In this document: in pieces, positions 8,666 to 18,222 of the stretch
How positions within the stretch are numbered: the stretch's first letter is position 1
Layout of the letters: every line of letters starts with the position of its first letter
Source of the DNA: AP-15 sp963788085
GTDB lineage: Bacteria; Pseudomonadota; Alphaproteobacteria; ATCC43930; CGMCC-115725
Length of the DNA: 64,000 nt
Direction: 5' to 3'
NCBI GenBank assembly: GCA_963788085.1
Contig: CAWBFS010000057.1
Span: 1 to 64,000, forward strand
Translations under genes and position numbers: made by a program
Notes under the pieces: generated by a model
The model's input: the letters and a program-made list of their open reading frames with translations, nothing else
The model's database searches: none
Told to the model about the DNA's origin: nothing

Positions 8666-9182
8666 GCATCACCGGTCATGCGGAAAACACCTTACGGCGT
8701 GTTTGCAGAGTGGCCTGGGCCGGCAAGGAGCTCCCGCAGCATCGCCGTTATCTGCAGCAAGAAGCAGGAGCCTTGTGGAGGTTTGCATCGGCGCGTCTCG
8801 CTGTCGCGGAGAGCATTGCGTCTCTGAACGGCACATCCGAGCGACTACTTTTGTAGGGTCGTCTATGTGCGTCGTCGCGACGAAGTGATTTGTCGCCGGC
8901 GCCAAAAATGGCCGTATACAATACCAATATAATCCGCCGACGATCCGACTATACCCTGGCGTTCGATACATAGGACTGCGCGAGTTCAAAAAAGAGGCGA
9001 AAATAAGCGTTGACTTTTGAGTTGAATCTTATGCGCACCAGTAACCACATACGGTATGTGTATGTCCTGTTTTTGCGCCTCAGAACCCATCAGTCGCCAA
9101 CAACTGTCACTTTGTTTTTGAGGCCGTCCGGTGCTAGGAGCGCAAAATCGGGTTGACGCACGCCGGGAAGGGGCAGGCGATT
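8666..9182. other. No gene recognised; locally AT-rich
   Basis: No convincing coding frame on either strand. The part from about 8890 to 9120 is clearly richer in A and T than its surroundings and may hold the promoter of the small gene at 9183. Confidence 0.5.
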
Positions 9183-9482
9183 ATGGCGGACGAGCCAGTC
9201 GAACTTGACGGACACCGGGGCATGGCTGCACAGAAGTCGACGGAGGCTCGCCGCCTTCTCCACGATTTCCAGGCCGAACAGGCAGACCTACGACGCCGCC
9301 AAGTAGAATTCGAGGACCACGCTGCAGCCGCTCCGTCGGAAACTTGGCCCGAGGTCGCAGAAAAGGCGCGATATCTGATCCAACTCTTCGCCGCGACGAT
9401 CGAAGCGCGGGATCCGCGCCGGCAAGAGCTGATCGCAAAAGTGCTCGACGACTTTGCGCGATTATCCCGATCGTCCGAGTAA
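9183..9482 (+). CDS. Conserved hypothetical small helical protein
   Basis: 99 residues from ATG 9183 (MADEPVELDGHRGMAAQKST). It is charged and helical (LLHDFQAEQADLRRRQVEFE), followed by a conserved core ETWPEVAEKARYLIQLFAAT and RRQELIAKVLDDFARLS. Proteins with this W-P-E-A-A-E-K-A-R-Y-L-x-x-L-F-A pattern are frequent in Bradyrhizobium-like genomes and have no known function. No signal peptide or membrane segment. An ATG at 9153 would add ten residues, but the conserved part starts at 9183. Confidence 0.7.
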   Translation: MADEPVELDGHRGMAAQKSTEARRLLHDFQAEQADLRRRQVEFEDHAAAAPSETWPEVAEKARYLIQLFAATIEARDPRRQELIAKVLDDFARLSRSSE

Positions 9483-9483
9483 C

Positions 9484-9711
9484 TCGAGGCCGCTGCTGGG
9501 CAGCACCGCCGAGCGAATAGCGAAGCAGCGCGCCCAAACCGCAATGGTTGCCGTGCCGGCGCCGATCTGCGTCGAGAAGTTCCAGCATCAGACCGATGCG
9601 GCGACAAAATCGATGATCGAGAAGGGCAGTTGGGCGACAATGCCCGGAACCGATGCTCCGGATTCCGCGGTCGTTATCGCCTGCGCAGAACGGCTCGGCG
9701 GCCCGCTCTAG
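9484..9711 (+). pseudogene. Fragment of a conserved alphaproteobacterial hypothetical protein
   Basis: Reads GSTAERIAKQRAQTAMVAV, then APICVEKFQHQTDAATKSM, IEKGSWATMPGTDAPDSAVV and ACAERL. I recognise the pattern G-G-T-A-x-x-x-A ... P-x-C-V-x-x-F ... G-W-A-T-M-P-G ... A-V-A-x-A-C-A of a small membrane-anchored protein common in Hyphomicrobiales. The N-terminal transmembrane part and about 15 internal residues (between DAATK and IEKGSW) are missing. Probably a remnant; function unknown. Confidence 0.45.
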
Positions 9712-9745
9712 GTGTTGCGGCCGGGATCTTTGTTCGGGAGCGTTC

Positions 9746-9883
9746 ATGGCGCTATCCGCTCGATTTTCACTGCTCCATTCTGATCTGAACGATTTTCTCT
9801 TCGCCCCGGTTGGTGGAGCTTTTGCCGGACCAAAGACCGGCTACTTTGCAGTGGCATACGGGGATGCTCAGGCCGCCCATTAA
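9746..9883 (+). pseudogene. N-terminal scrap of a conserved hypothetical protein
   Basis: ATG 9746 begins MALSARFSLLHSDLNDFLFA, the typical start of a small Hyphomicrobiales protein of unknown function. After PVG the usual continuation is lost and the frame ends 25 codons later. Deletion or frameshift has removed the rest. Confidence 0.4.
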
Positions 9884-10031
9884 CGTCGCCAATCCACCCC
9901 TTCCCGCGGCGAACTCCCAACCTCGTTAGCCCATCTGAAGACAGCGTCGTGGCCCAACCCGGAAGGATGAGCGTGCCATAGCACAAATACCACGTCGGCC
10001 AAGCAGTGGAATTTTTCGGGTGCTTATGAGT

Positions 10032-11441
10032 TTAGCGAGCACGATCAAACCGAGTGGCAGCGGAGCGGCCTCGTCGTTCGCCGCGGCCAACGGCCGAACC
10101 AGGTTTGGTTGAGGACGGGCGGCGCAGGAATGCCGCAAGCGGTCCGGTGCTGGGCGGTTCTCCGCGCCGGAGGTCTGTGCCGGCAGCCCGCGGCAGCTGT
10201 CGTGCCCGCGCGGCCCGATCTCTCACCGGAGCCTGCGGCGGCGCGAGCACGCCTTCCCGCGGCAAGTTTGATGACCCCGGCTGTCCGATCGCGCCACTAC
10301 GCGGGGCGGGAGCCGCTGACGGGACCGGGATCGCGCGAAGGGAGCATCGTGTCAGCTTCTCGATGTCGCGCAGATAGGGCCGCTCCTCATCGCTGCAGAA
10401 CGCGATCGCAATCCCGGCGGCGCCGGCCCGGGCGGTTCGGCCGACGCGGTGCACGTAATCTTCCGGCACGTTCGGCAATTCGAAATTGATGACGTGCGAC
10501 ACGCCGTCGACATCGATGCCGCGGGCGGCAATGTCCGTAGCGACAAGCACGCGGGTTTGGCCGTCGCGAAAGCCGGCAAGCGCTCGCTCGCGCTGCGGCT
10601 GGGATTTGTTGCCGTGAATGGCGGTCGCCTCAATCCCGGCGCCGACTAGGTGACGGACGACACGGTCGGCGCCGTGCTTCGTTCGTGTAAAGACCAGCAC
10701 GCGCGCGAAGATCGGATCGCGCAGTAACGTCGCAAGCAAATCCCGCTTCCGATCGCTCGGCACGAAGGCCACCCTCTGTTCGACGCGCTCTACGGTCGTG
10801 GCTGCCGGTGCGACGATCACCTTGACCGGATCGTTGAGATAATCCTCAGCCAGGGCGGCGATGGGCGGCGGCATCGTCGCCGAGAACAGCAGCGTTTGCC
10901 GCTGTCGCGGCAACAGCCTCACGATGCGCTCCAGCGCATGGATGAAACCGAGGTCGAGCATCCGGTCGGCCTCGTCGAGAACCAGAACCTGCACGCTCGC
11001 CAGGGTCAGCGAGCGGGTGTCGATCAGATCGAGCAAGCGTCCTGGTGTGGCAACGAGAATGTCGATGCCGCGCGCCAGCCTCTGCCGCTGCGGCCCGATG
11101 GGGACCCCGCCGAACACCACCGCGGTCGACAGCGGCATCCCCGCGCCATAAGTGCGAAAGCTATCCGCGATCTGGCTCGCCAGCTCCCTCGTCGGACTCA
11201 ACACGAGGGCGCGACAGGTTTGCGGCGCCACCCGTCGTGCACCGGCGGCGAGGCGCTGAAGGATGGGAAGTGCGAAGGCGGCGGTTTTGCCGGTGCCGGT
11301 TTGTGCGATGCCGCACAAATCGCGCCCGCCGAGCACCGGCGGGATGGCGTGGAATTGGATCGGCGTGGGCGCCGCATAGCCTTCTGCGGCGAGGGCGCCA
11401 AGAATAGGCGCGGAAAGTCCAAGGTCGGAGAATTTGCGCAA
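10032..11441 (-). CDS. rhlE: DEAD-box ATP-dependent RNA helicase, RhlE type
   Basis: 469 residues, complete. Helicase motifs in order: Q motif (GYAAPTPIQFHAIP, about 21-34), Walker A AQTGTGKTAAF, PTRELASQI, GG, TPGRLLDL, DEAD in VLDEADRMLDLG, SAT in LLFSATMP. The second domain has VLVFTRTKHGAD, IHGNKSQPQRERAL, VATDIAARGIDVD and YVHRVGRTARAG. After about residue 365 comes a basic, Pro/Arg-rich tail of the kind that binds RNA non-specifically in RhlE/RhlB proteins. These helicases remodel RNA in ribosome assembly or degradosomes and are often cold-induced. The gene is monocistronic and divergent from the cluster beginning near 11.9 kb. Confidence 0.93.
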   Translation of the reverse strand: MRKFSDLGLSAPILGALAAEGYAAPTPIQFHAIPPVLGGRDLCGIAQTGTGKTAAFALPILQRLAAGARRVAPQTCRALVLSPTRELASQIADSFRTYGAGMPLSTAVVFGGVPIGPQRQRLARGIDILVATPGRLLDLIDTRSLTLASVQVLVLDEADRMLDLGFIHALERIVRLLPRQRQTLLFSATMPPPIAALAEDYLNDPVKVIVAPAATTVERVEQRVAFVPSDRKRDLLATLLRDPIFARVLVFTRTKHGADRVVRHLVGAGIEATAIHGNKSQPQRERALAGFRDGQTRVLVATDIAARGIDVDGVSHVINFELPNVPEDYVHRVGRTARAGAAGIAIAFCSDEERPYLRDIEKLTRCSLRAIPVPSAAPAPRSGAIGQPGSSNLPREGVLAPPQAPVRDRAARARQLPRAAGTDLRRGEPPSTGPLAAFLRRPSSTKPGSAVGRGERRGRSAATRFDRAR

Positions 11442-11872
11442 GGCGGTGACAGCCTCTCAGTGTTGGGATGCCGACACTGAGTTCGCGTGAACGCAATGCG
11501 GGTCGGGGAGACGACCCGCGCGATTAGGGCTGTCCAGATTTCAGCAGAGGATAAAGACCGGTCCGGCTTCCACCGCCTTGGTGGTTCGCTCACGCAGGCC
11601 CAGTCACGTGCCTCAGGAAGCACGAATACTGCAGGGCTAATATGCTGGCGGATCTGCCGGGATCAAGTGCTCGCGGCATTCTCGCCCCCGCGAGGGCGCG
11701 CCGACCGCCGCATTTAGACCAGGAATTGTCCTGATTAAGAGACCCGAGCGGCCGTTCAGGTTTGCTTGCCGAAGGTCGGCCCGCGTCCGAAGCAGATCTC
11801 GATGGCTTACACATACCGACCTGGTTGGTCATGGACGGAGCCTGATCTGCGCCGCTGTGACACTTCCCATGA
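11442..11872. other. Intergenic, no gene recognised
   Basis: Upstream region between the minus-strand helicase and the plus-strand PhoU-like gene. Only short, unconvincing frames are present. It should hold the helicase promoter on its left side; its right end abuts an FNR-like half-palindrome at 11873. Confidence 0.5.
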
Positions 11873-11886
11873 TTGATCTAGCGCAA
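11873..11886. promoter_or_regulatory. Weak FNR/FixK-like box upstream of PhoU-like gene
   Basis: TTGATCTAGCGCAA: the left half matches TTGAT and the right half (CGCAA) keeps three of five bases of ATCAA. Its centre is about 79 bp before ATG 11959, a placement similar to the five better boxes in this window. Alone it would not be convincing. Confidence 0.45.
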
Positions 11887-11958
11887 GGTACACGCCGCGA
11901 TTTCTCGCTCTAACTCGCTCATCTGCCGCCGGAGGGCGGCATGTCGGCGAGGGTGGAC

Positions 11959-13897
11959 ATGACGACGAAAACCGAAGTGGTCGAACGCCTGGGAGAGAAG
12001 GCCGTACTGCTGCCCTCGCTCATCGGCGATGCGCTCGCTGCCAATGATCGCATCAAGCTCCGCTTGAGCCTTCTTCAAGAGGCTGCGGCGCAAGCGCAAA
12101 CTCCGAACCGCCAGCCACGCTCGTTCCGCGCCGAGCGACAGGCCGCTCGTCTTGATGCACCGGATTTCGACTCGTCGGTCGCCGGTGCCCGCGCGCTCGG
12201 TCCAAAACACGTCCTCATCCCTGGGGCGAGCAAGTTGGTCGCCGGGATGAAGACCGACCTCTCGGCTATGCTCGCCCCCCTCCAAGCCGCCGACAGCGAA
12301 GCCAGCCGACCCTTCGTGGGTCGGACGGAGGCGTTGACAAAATCCCTTCCCGCGGCCGAGGGCGATCAGCTCGATTTGGCCGACATCGACGCGCTCGCGT
12401 CAGCCGTTCGTACCGACCGAGACAGCGTCCACCTCCTGGTCATGGATCTGCATAAGGCACTCAACCGTCTCGCTGCGGATACGGCGCTCGAAACGCTCGA
12501 TGGAGCGCGCGTGCATCATCTCGACGAGCGCGACCGCGCCCGGGTGAAGGCATTCATGCGGGGGCTCAATCGCACCGCCCCACTGGCCTTCGGTCATCCC
12601 GGGCTCGGCACCACGGCGGTGAGTGCGAACGGACGCCTGACGATCCAGAACGACATCGGGACGACGGATGCGCATGTGCTGGTCGTCCATGTCGAGGACA
12701 AAGCGGTGACCGTCACCTACACCGACATTCATCGGCCGCGGACCAAATTTTTCATTTCTCTGTTCGACGGCCAAGGCGTCGCGTGGAGCCCGCTTGCCGA
12801 GCAGAACGCGCAAGGCCTCAGCGAGGACGTCTTCTATCTTTTGACTGGCCGTCACGTCTCTGATGACGAGGCTGCGGTCGAACATTTTCTGGAGTTTCTC
12901 GGCTCACGGATCGTCTTCCTGATCGACTGGAACAAGGCGCGCAAAGCGCTGCAAACCTTTGTCGGCAAAAACGCGGCGATCGATTTGCTGACCTGGGCGG
13001 CCGGGCACGATCTCGGGCACCGCGCCTTTGTCGATCTCGGTGGCGCGGATCTGGTTTTCGAAGCGGTCCATCGTGCCGCGGCTGGGCGCATTCCCTACGG
13101 TGTACGGCTGGACCAAGCGCTTGGCGCGGCCGAATGCGTGGAATTTCTGCAACGTGTCCTGCGCGACACCAGCCAGGGGCTCTCGGCTGGACGCACCGCA
13201 CGGCTCATTCGCGACGAAGTCCAGGCCGATCTCTCGCGCCGATTCGAAACAGCCGAGAGTTCCGTCCTCACGGTGCTCGTTCGTCATCTGGGATTGTCGC
13301 GGATTCTTGCCGGCGCGATTTCTGATGTCCTCACCACGACGGGCCCGGTTACGGCCGCTGAAAGGGGTGCTCTCGCCCAGCGGGCCAAGCGGCTCGAAGA
13401 GAAGGCGGATCGCCTGACCGTATCGGCGCGCGAAATCGCCGCCCGTATCCGCGAAGCCGGCATGTTGCGGCCGGTGATCGACGAAATCGAAAATACGACC
13501 GATGCCTTGGAGGATTGCGCATTTCTTCTCTAGCCTCGTGCCTGAAGCGGAACCGTCTGCGGTCGCGGTGGCGCCGCTGGCCCAGCTCTCCGAGATCGTG
13601 ACCGACAGTGTCGGCCATCTGGTTCGCGCCGTCGAGGCCGCATCGCGGCTTCCCGCGGGCCAGCGCGCCGATGCGATCGCCTCGCTCCAAGCGATCGATG
13701 CGGTGGTGAACGCGGAGCGGAGTGCCGACGCTGCCGAGCGCGATACGTTCGTGGCGCTGATGGCTACCGCTCGCAGCGATGCGCGGCCTCTGGTACTCGG
13801 CCTCGAGATCGCGCGAGCGCTCGAAAAAGCAACCGATCACCTGTCACATTCGGCGCTCTCGCTCCGCGATCGCGTTCTCGAGGAGTTATCGGCATGA
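11959..13897 (+). CDS. PhoU/DUF47-like protein coupled to PPDK-like gene, frameshifted
   Basis: A long cytoplasmic protein of about 645 residues once one extra T near 13531 (CTTCTC-T-AGC) is removed; as written the first frame stops at DALEDCAFLL (13533). Recognisable parts are KTEVVERLGEKAVLLPSLIG near the N-terminus, LHLLVMDLHKALNRLA-like helices in the middle, and a conserved central block GRLTIQNDIGTTDAHVLVVH, KFFISLFDG, EDVFYLLTG, IVFLIDWNKARKAL. The C-terminal third resembles PhoU/DUF47 helical bundles (ENTTDALEDCAF, ALEKATDHLSHSALSLRDRV). The stop overlaps the next start (ATGA, 13894-13897), so translation of the two is probably coupled. An FNR-like box lies 73 bp upstream. The PhoU-like label rests on helix pattern; the molecular role is unknown. 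Confidence 0.7.
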
Positions 13898-15516
13898 ACC
13901 GTTACGCCCCGCTCTATATCGGCAGCGCCGGCCAATCCGACGAACTGACGCCGGAGCTGGCCGGGTCAAAGGCCGCGCTGATCTGGCAAATGAAACGGCT
14001 GGGCTTGAACGTGCCGCCGGCATTCGTCTTGCCGACCGAGCTTTGCGCGCCGGTCAATCGGAACGATCCGCAAGCCCTCGCGGCGCTCGACCAAGGGCTG
14101 CGCGATGGGATCGCCCGGTTGGAGGAGGCAACCGGCCGCCGTCTCGGCGGCGACCGCGCGCCCCTTCTCGTCTCGGTGCGCTCGGGCGCGGCAAAGTCCA
14201 TGCCCGGCATGTTGGCGACCATTCTCGATGTCGGCCTCAATGCGCAGAGCGTTCGCGGGTTGATCGGCCTGACCGGCAATCCCCGCCTTGCCTGGGACAG
14301 CTATCGACGCTTCATCCAGAACTATTCCGAGATCGTAAACGGCGCGCCATCAACTGTCTTTGCGGCAAGCCTGGCGGAAATGATGCGATCGGAGAATGCC
14401 GAAAGCGAGAGCGATCTTGATTCGGAAGCTCTCGAGCGGCTGACGCATGATTTTCGCGCCTTGGCCGCCAAGGTCGGCGGCGGCGGAATTCCGGACAACC
14501 CCATCGAGCAGCTCGAGGCCGCAGCGCGCGCGGTCTATCGCTCCTGGGAAAGCCCGCGGGCAGAGGAATACCGCCGTCTCAACAAACTCGACGGGCTCAA
14601 AGGCACTGCCGTCACGATTCAGGCAATGGTCTTTGGCAATTCTGGCGGAAAATCGGGCGCCGGTGTCGCATTCTCGCGAAATCCGGCAACTGGCGCGAAG
14701 GAGCTTTATGTCGATTTTCTCGTGGATGCTCAAGGCGAGGATGTGGTCGCTGGCCGGCGAATGCCCGGCAATGCCGATTTGCTGGCGGCCCGGCTTCCAC
14801 GAGTGGCAAGAGAACTCGCCGACGGTGCCGCTCTCCTTGAACGCGAATTCCGCGACATCCAGGACGTCGAGTTTACGGTGGAGAATGGCACGCTGTTCTT
14901 CCTGCAGACACGTTCGGCGAAACGAACGCCGCGGGCGGCGTTGCACGTGCTTGTCGATTTCGTTCGTGAAGGCCTCCTCGATCCAAGAACGGCGCTGTCG
15001 CGCGCAGCGGAGATCGATCTTGAACGCGCTCGCATCACCCGCTTCGCGAACAGGGTTCCGGCGATCGCCGCCGCGCTCTCTGCCTCTCCCGGCGTCGCCA
15101 CCGGGCGCATCGCCTTCGACAGTATCCGCGCCAAGGCGCTGGCGGCCGCAAGGGAACCCGTGATTCTCGTGCGGCACGACACGTCGACCGATGATGTCGC
15201 CGGTTTCGCAGCATCTTCCGGCATCCTCACTGCAGTCGGAGGGCGGACTGCGCACGCCGCGGTCGTCGCGCGTCAGCTTGGCAAGGTCTGTCTGGTCGGT
15301 TGCCGCGATCTAAAAATCGACGAAAGAGGACATTGCGGAGAAATTGCCGGAAAGAAGATCGAGGAAGGTGACTGGATTTCCCTTGATGGCGAAACCGGCG
15401 AGGTCATGCTCGGCCGGCTGGATATTATTGCGGAACTGCCGCAACCCGAACTCGCAGCTATCAATGAATGGCGACGCGGCGTAGATCGCAGCCAAGTACC
15501 GGTAGCAGGCCGCTAA
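13894..15516 (+). CDS. PPDK-like protein lacking the PEP/pyruvate barrel
   Basis: 540 residues. The first 340 match the ATP-grasp nucleotide-binding half of pyruvate phosphate dikinase (LLVSVRSGAAKSMPGMLATI; AVTIQAMVFGNSGGKSGAGV; AFSRNPATGAKELYVDFLVD; AQGEDVVAG; DVEFTVENGTLFFLQTRS). The swivelling phosphohistidine domain follows, with GGRTAHAAVVARQLGKVC (His in T-A-H-A-A). Normal PPDK has about 880 residues; the C-terminal PEP/pyruvate TIM barrel is absent and the protein ends cleanly at AGR with TAATG overlapping the next frame. It could phosphorylate its own His from ATP but has no visible site to pass the phosphate to pyruvate. Its coupling to the PhoU-like protein suggests a regulatory or partner role. 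Confidence 0.85.
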   Translation: MNRYAPLYIGSAGQSDELTPELAGSKAALIWQMKRLGLNVPPAFVLPTELCAPVNRNDPQALAALDQGLRDGIARLEEATGRRLGGDRAPLLVSVRSGAAKSMPGMLATILDVGLNAQSVRGLIGLTGNPRLAWDSYRRFIQNYSEIVNGAPSTVFAASLAEMMRSENAESESDLDSEALERLTHDFRALAAKVGGGGIPDNPIEQLEAAARAVYRSWESPRAEEYRRLNKLDGLKGTAVTIQAMVFGNSGGKSGAGVAFSRNPATGAKELYVDFLVDAQGEDVVAGRRMPGNADLLAARLPRVARELADGAALLEREFRDIQDVEFTVENGTLFFLQTRSAKRTPRAALHVLVDFVREGLLDPRTALSRAAEIDLERARITRFANRVPAIAAALSASPGVATGRIAFDSIRAKALAAAREPVILVRHDTSTDDVAGFAASSGILTAVGGRTAHAAVVARQLGKVCLVGCRDLKIDERGHCGEIAGKKIEEGDWISLDGETGEVMLGRLDIIAELPQPELAAINEWRRGVDRSQVPVAGR

Positions 15517-15803
15517 TGGCACCTGTCCAATCCGCTCAGTCAGGTGATTTCAGTAATGGCGCGGAGCTTGGAACGCCGACGGCTCGCCTCGACCGATTTC
15601 TCTCCCAAATCCATCCGCCGACCCCGTTTATCGTGCTCGATCTCGACATTCTCCGCGCCGGTTATGCCGGGTTGCGGCAGGCTTTGCCGGCTGCGGCGAT
15701 CTATTACGCCGTCAAGGCAAACCCGGCCACCGAGATCATCGCTGCGCTGGCCGCGCTCGGCGCCAGTTTCGATCTCGCGAGCCCCGGCGAACTCGACATT
15801 TGA
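15516..15803 (+). pseudogene. N-terminal fragment of a type III PLP decarboxylase
   Basis: ATG 15516 overlaps the previous stop (TAATG). The 95 residues contain TPFIVLDLDILRAGYAGLRQ, IYYAVKANPATEIIAALAAL and ASFDLASPGELDI. This is the start of ornithine/lysine/arginine decarboxylases of the alanine-racemase-fold class, including the PLP-binding Lys (YYAVKANP). A stop follows at 15801-15803, and nothing homologous continues in any frame before gap. The remaining 280 or so residues are deleted, so it cannot be an enzyme. Confidence 0.75.
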
Positions 15804-15868
15804 ACGAGATGCCGCAGGGTGCAGACCCCGCTGCGAGCCGTCAGCGTCTCGAAGATCGCCGAACTCGT

Positions 15869-15882
15869 TTGACCTACATCAA
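15869..15882. promoter_or_regulatory. FNR/FixK-type box upstream of gap
   Basis: TTGACCTACATCAA: a near-perfect match to TTGAT-N4-ATCAA with one mismatch. Its centre lies about 66 bp before ATG 15942, consistent with an activator site overlapping or just upstream of the -35 region. It is part of a set with identical architecture across the cluster. Confidence 0.7.
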
Positions 15883-15941
15883 TGCACTGGCGAGCCGGCG
15901 GATCGAACCTGCCATGGTAATTCCAGTTGGAGGAACGGACC

Positions 15942-16952
15942 ATGGCAGTACGAGTTGCGATCAACGGCTTTGGCCGGACCGGCCGGATGGCCCTGCGCGC
16001 GGCGCATGAAGCCAAGTGCGAGGATGTCGAGGTGGTCGCGATCAACGACCTCGGCCCGGTCGCGACCAACGCCCATCTGCTCAAATACGACAGCGTGCAC
16101 GGTCGTTTCGGCGGCGAGGTCACTACCGGCGATAATTGGATGGATATCGGCCGCGGCAAGATCGCGGTAACCGCGGAACGAGACCCGGCACAGCTACCCT
16201 GGCGCAATCTCGGCGTCGATGTGGTGCTCGAATGCACCGGAATTTTCACCAAGCGAGCGGCCGCGGCGAAACACCTCGAGGCCGGGGCGAAACGCGTGAT
16301 CGTCTCGGCGCCGGCCGATGGTGCCGACATGACCGTCGTCATGGGGGTCAACCACCAGGAGTTGACACCCGAGCACAAGGTCATCTCGAACGCCTCGTGC
16401 ACAACCAACTGCCTCGCTCCGGTGGCCTACGTCCTGCACCGGGGCATCGGTATCGAGCGCGGCTACATGACGACAATCCATGCCTATACGGGCGACCAGA
16501 ACATTGTAGACGCCCTGCACAAGGATTTGCGTCGCGCGCGTGCCGCGGCGCTATCGATGATCCCGACCTCGACCGGTGCGGCGAAGGCGGTCGGTCTCGT
16601 CCTGCCGGCGCTCAAAGGAAAGCTCGATGGCGCTGCGATCCGGGTACCCACCGCGAATGTGTCGCTGATCGACTTCAAATTCGACGCTGCCCGCGATACT
16701 TCGCGCGAGGAAGTCAATGCGCTTATGGAAAAGGCGGCCGAGTCGAACCAGCTGCGGGGCATCCTCGGCATCAACAAGGCGCCGACCGTCTCGGTCGACT
16801 TCAATCACGACCCACACAGCGCAACGTTCGACGTGACGCAGACGCAGGTCCTCGATAAACGCTTCGTCCGCGTCCTCGCCTGGTACGACAACGAATGGGG
16901 ATTCTCGAACCGCATGGTTGAGGTCGCGGCCTATTTCGGCGGATTTGGCTGA
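15942..16952 (+). CDS. gap: Glyceraldehyde-3-phosphate dehydrogenase
   Basis: 336 residues, complete. NAD-binding start MAVRVAINGFGRTGRMALRA, Asp after the second strand (AINDLG), catalytic Cys153 in SNASCTTNC, and conserved TTIHAYTGDQ, STGAAKAVG, RVPTANVSLIDF, WYDNEWGFSNRM. It interconverts glyceraldehyde-3-phosphate and 1,3-bisphosphoglycerate in glycolysis/gluconeogenesis. ATG 15942 is chosen because of the GGAGG at 15929-15933. pgk follows 58 bases downstream, so gap-pgk is probably one transcript driven from the FNR-type box at 15869. A degenerate copy of its leader and first codons is found at 21655-21811. Confidence 0.96.
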   Translation: MAVRVAINGFGRTGRMALRAAHEAKCEDVEVVAINDLGPVATNAHLLKYDSVHGRFGGEVTTGDNWMDIGRGKIAVTAERDPAQLPWRNLGVDVVLECTGIFTKRAAAAKHLEAGAKRVIVSAPADGADMTVVMGVNHQELTPEHKVISNASCTTNCLAPVAYVLHRGIGIERGYMTTIHAYTGDQNIVDALHKDLRRARAAALSMIPTSTGAAKAVGLVLPALKGKLDGAAIRVPTANVSLIDFKFDAARDTSREEVNALMEKAAESNQLRGILGINKAPTVSVDFNHDPHSATFDVTQTQVLDKRFVRVLAWYDNEWGFSNRMVEVAAYFGGFG

Positions 16953-17010
16953 GCGCATCGAATTTTTCGTACCCGCGGGCCAACACCTTGCCAACAGGAG
17001 CTGAGGATCC

Positions 17011-18222
17011 ATGCCGAAATTTCGCACCCTCGACGACATCGATGTCCGCGGAAAGCGGGTGTTGCTGCGCGCAGATCTGAACGTACCGCTCAAGGACGGC
17101 GTTGTGACCGACGCCACCCGGATCGAGCGGCTCGCACCGACGATCGTGACGCTGATCGACAAGGGCGCCAAGGTGATCGTGATGTCCCATTTCGGACGTC
17201 CGAAGGGAAAGAGGGATCCGGCTTTTTCTCTCCGCCCGCTGATACTGCCGCTAAGCCGGGCGATCGGCGGCCGGGATGTGGTCTTCGCCGAGGATTGCAT
17301 CGGTGCAGAAGCAAAGCGCGTCGTCGCGGTGCTTCGGCCAGGGCAGGTGGCTCTCCTCGAAAATCTTCGCTTCCACAAGGAGGAGGAAGCGAACTCGCTC
17401 GATTTCGCGCGCGCGCTCGCCGATCTGGGCGATGTCTACATCGATGATGCCTTCTCCGCCGCGCACCGCGCGCACGCCTCGATCGACGCGCTGGCTCGCT
17501 TGCTGCCATGTGCGGCCGGGAAGCTGATGCAGGCCGAACTTGCGGCCTTGACGGCGGCCCTCGAGAAGCCGACGCCGCCCGTTCTGGCGCTGATCGGCGG
17601 GGCGAAAGTGTCGACCAAGCTCGATGTCCTGCGTTTCCTGATCGCCAAGGTCGATATCCTCGTCGTCGCCGGAGCGATGGCGAACACGTTCCTCTTCGCC
17701 GAGGGTCGGGAAATCGGCCGTTCGCTCTGCGAGCGCGACATGGCCGACAGCGCGCGCCAGATCCTTGCCCTGGCGCGCCAGCGGAACCGCCGAGTCATCC
17801 TGCCCGAGGATGCGGTAGTGGCGGGCGCGCTCGAGCCGGGCGTTGCCGCCCGAACGGTCAGGATCGAGGCGGTTCCGAGCGACGTGATGATCCTCGATAT
17901 CGGCCCGGAGACGGTGACGCGCATCGCCGCCGCGCTCGACGAAGCACGCACCCTCGTGTGGAACGGGCCGCTCGGCGCTTTTGAAACGCCGCCCTTCGAT
18001 CGCGGCACGGTGGCCGTGGCGAAGAAGATCGGCGAGCTCACCCGCGCCGGGAAGCTGCTCAGCGTCGCCGGCGGCGGCGACACGGTAGCGGCCCTCGATG
18101 CCGCCGGGGTCACGGAGGAGCTGTCCTACGTCTCGACGGCAGGCGGCGCCTTCCTCGAATGGCTGGAAGGTCGCGAGCTGCCCGGGGTCGCAGCCCTTGC
18201 CGCGGCGGTTACAGACCAATGA
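17011..18222 (+). CDS. pgk: Phosphoglycerate kinase
   Basis: 403 residues, complete. N-terminal substrate domain with KRVLLRADLNVPLKDGVVTD, SHFGRPKG and LLENLRFHKEEE; hinge and nucleotide domain with LIGGAKVSTKLDVLRFL, GAMANTFLFAEGREIG, NGPLGAFETPPF and the phosphate loop SVAGGGDTVAAL. It makes ATP from 1,3-bisphosphoglycerate next to gap, the usual partner. A purine-rich ribosome site (AACAGGAGCTGAGG) precedes ATG 17011. Length and motifs are normal. Confidence 0.97.
   Translation: MPKFRTLDDIDVRGKRVLLRADLNVPLKDGVVTDATRIERLAPTIVTLIDKGAKVIVMSHFGRPKGKRDPAFSLRPLILPLSRAIGGRDVVFAEDCIGAEAKRVVAVLRPGQVALLENLRFHKEEEANSLDFARALADLGDVYIDDAFSAAHRAHASIDALARLLPCAAGKLMQAELAALTAALEKPTPPVLALIGGAKVSTKLDVLRFLIAKVDILVVAGAMANTFLFAEGREIGRSLCERDMADSARQILALARQRNRRVILPEDAVVAGALEPGVAARTVRIEAVPSDVMILDIGPETVTRIAAALDEARTLVWNGPLGAFETPPFDRGTVAVAKKIGELTRAGKLLSVAGGGDTVAALDAAGVTEELSYVSTAGGAFLEWLEGRELPGVAALAAAVTDQ

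Noticed and set aside
13520..13540. Programmed +1 frameshift at CTC-TAG in the PhoU-like gene
   Set aside because: The stop at the shift point is suggestive on its own, but the other dozen shifts in the window are in unrelated contexts without stops, so a common technical cause is more likely.
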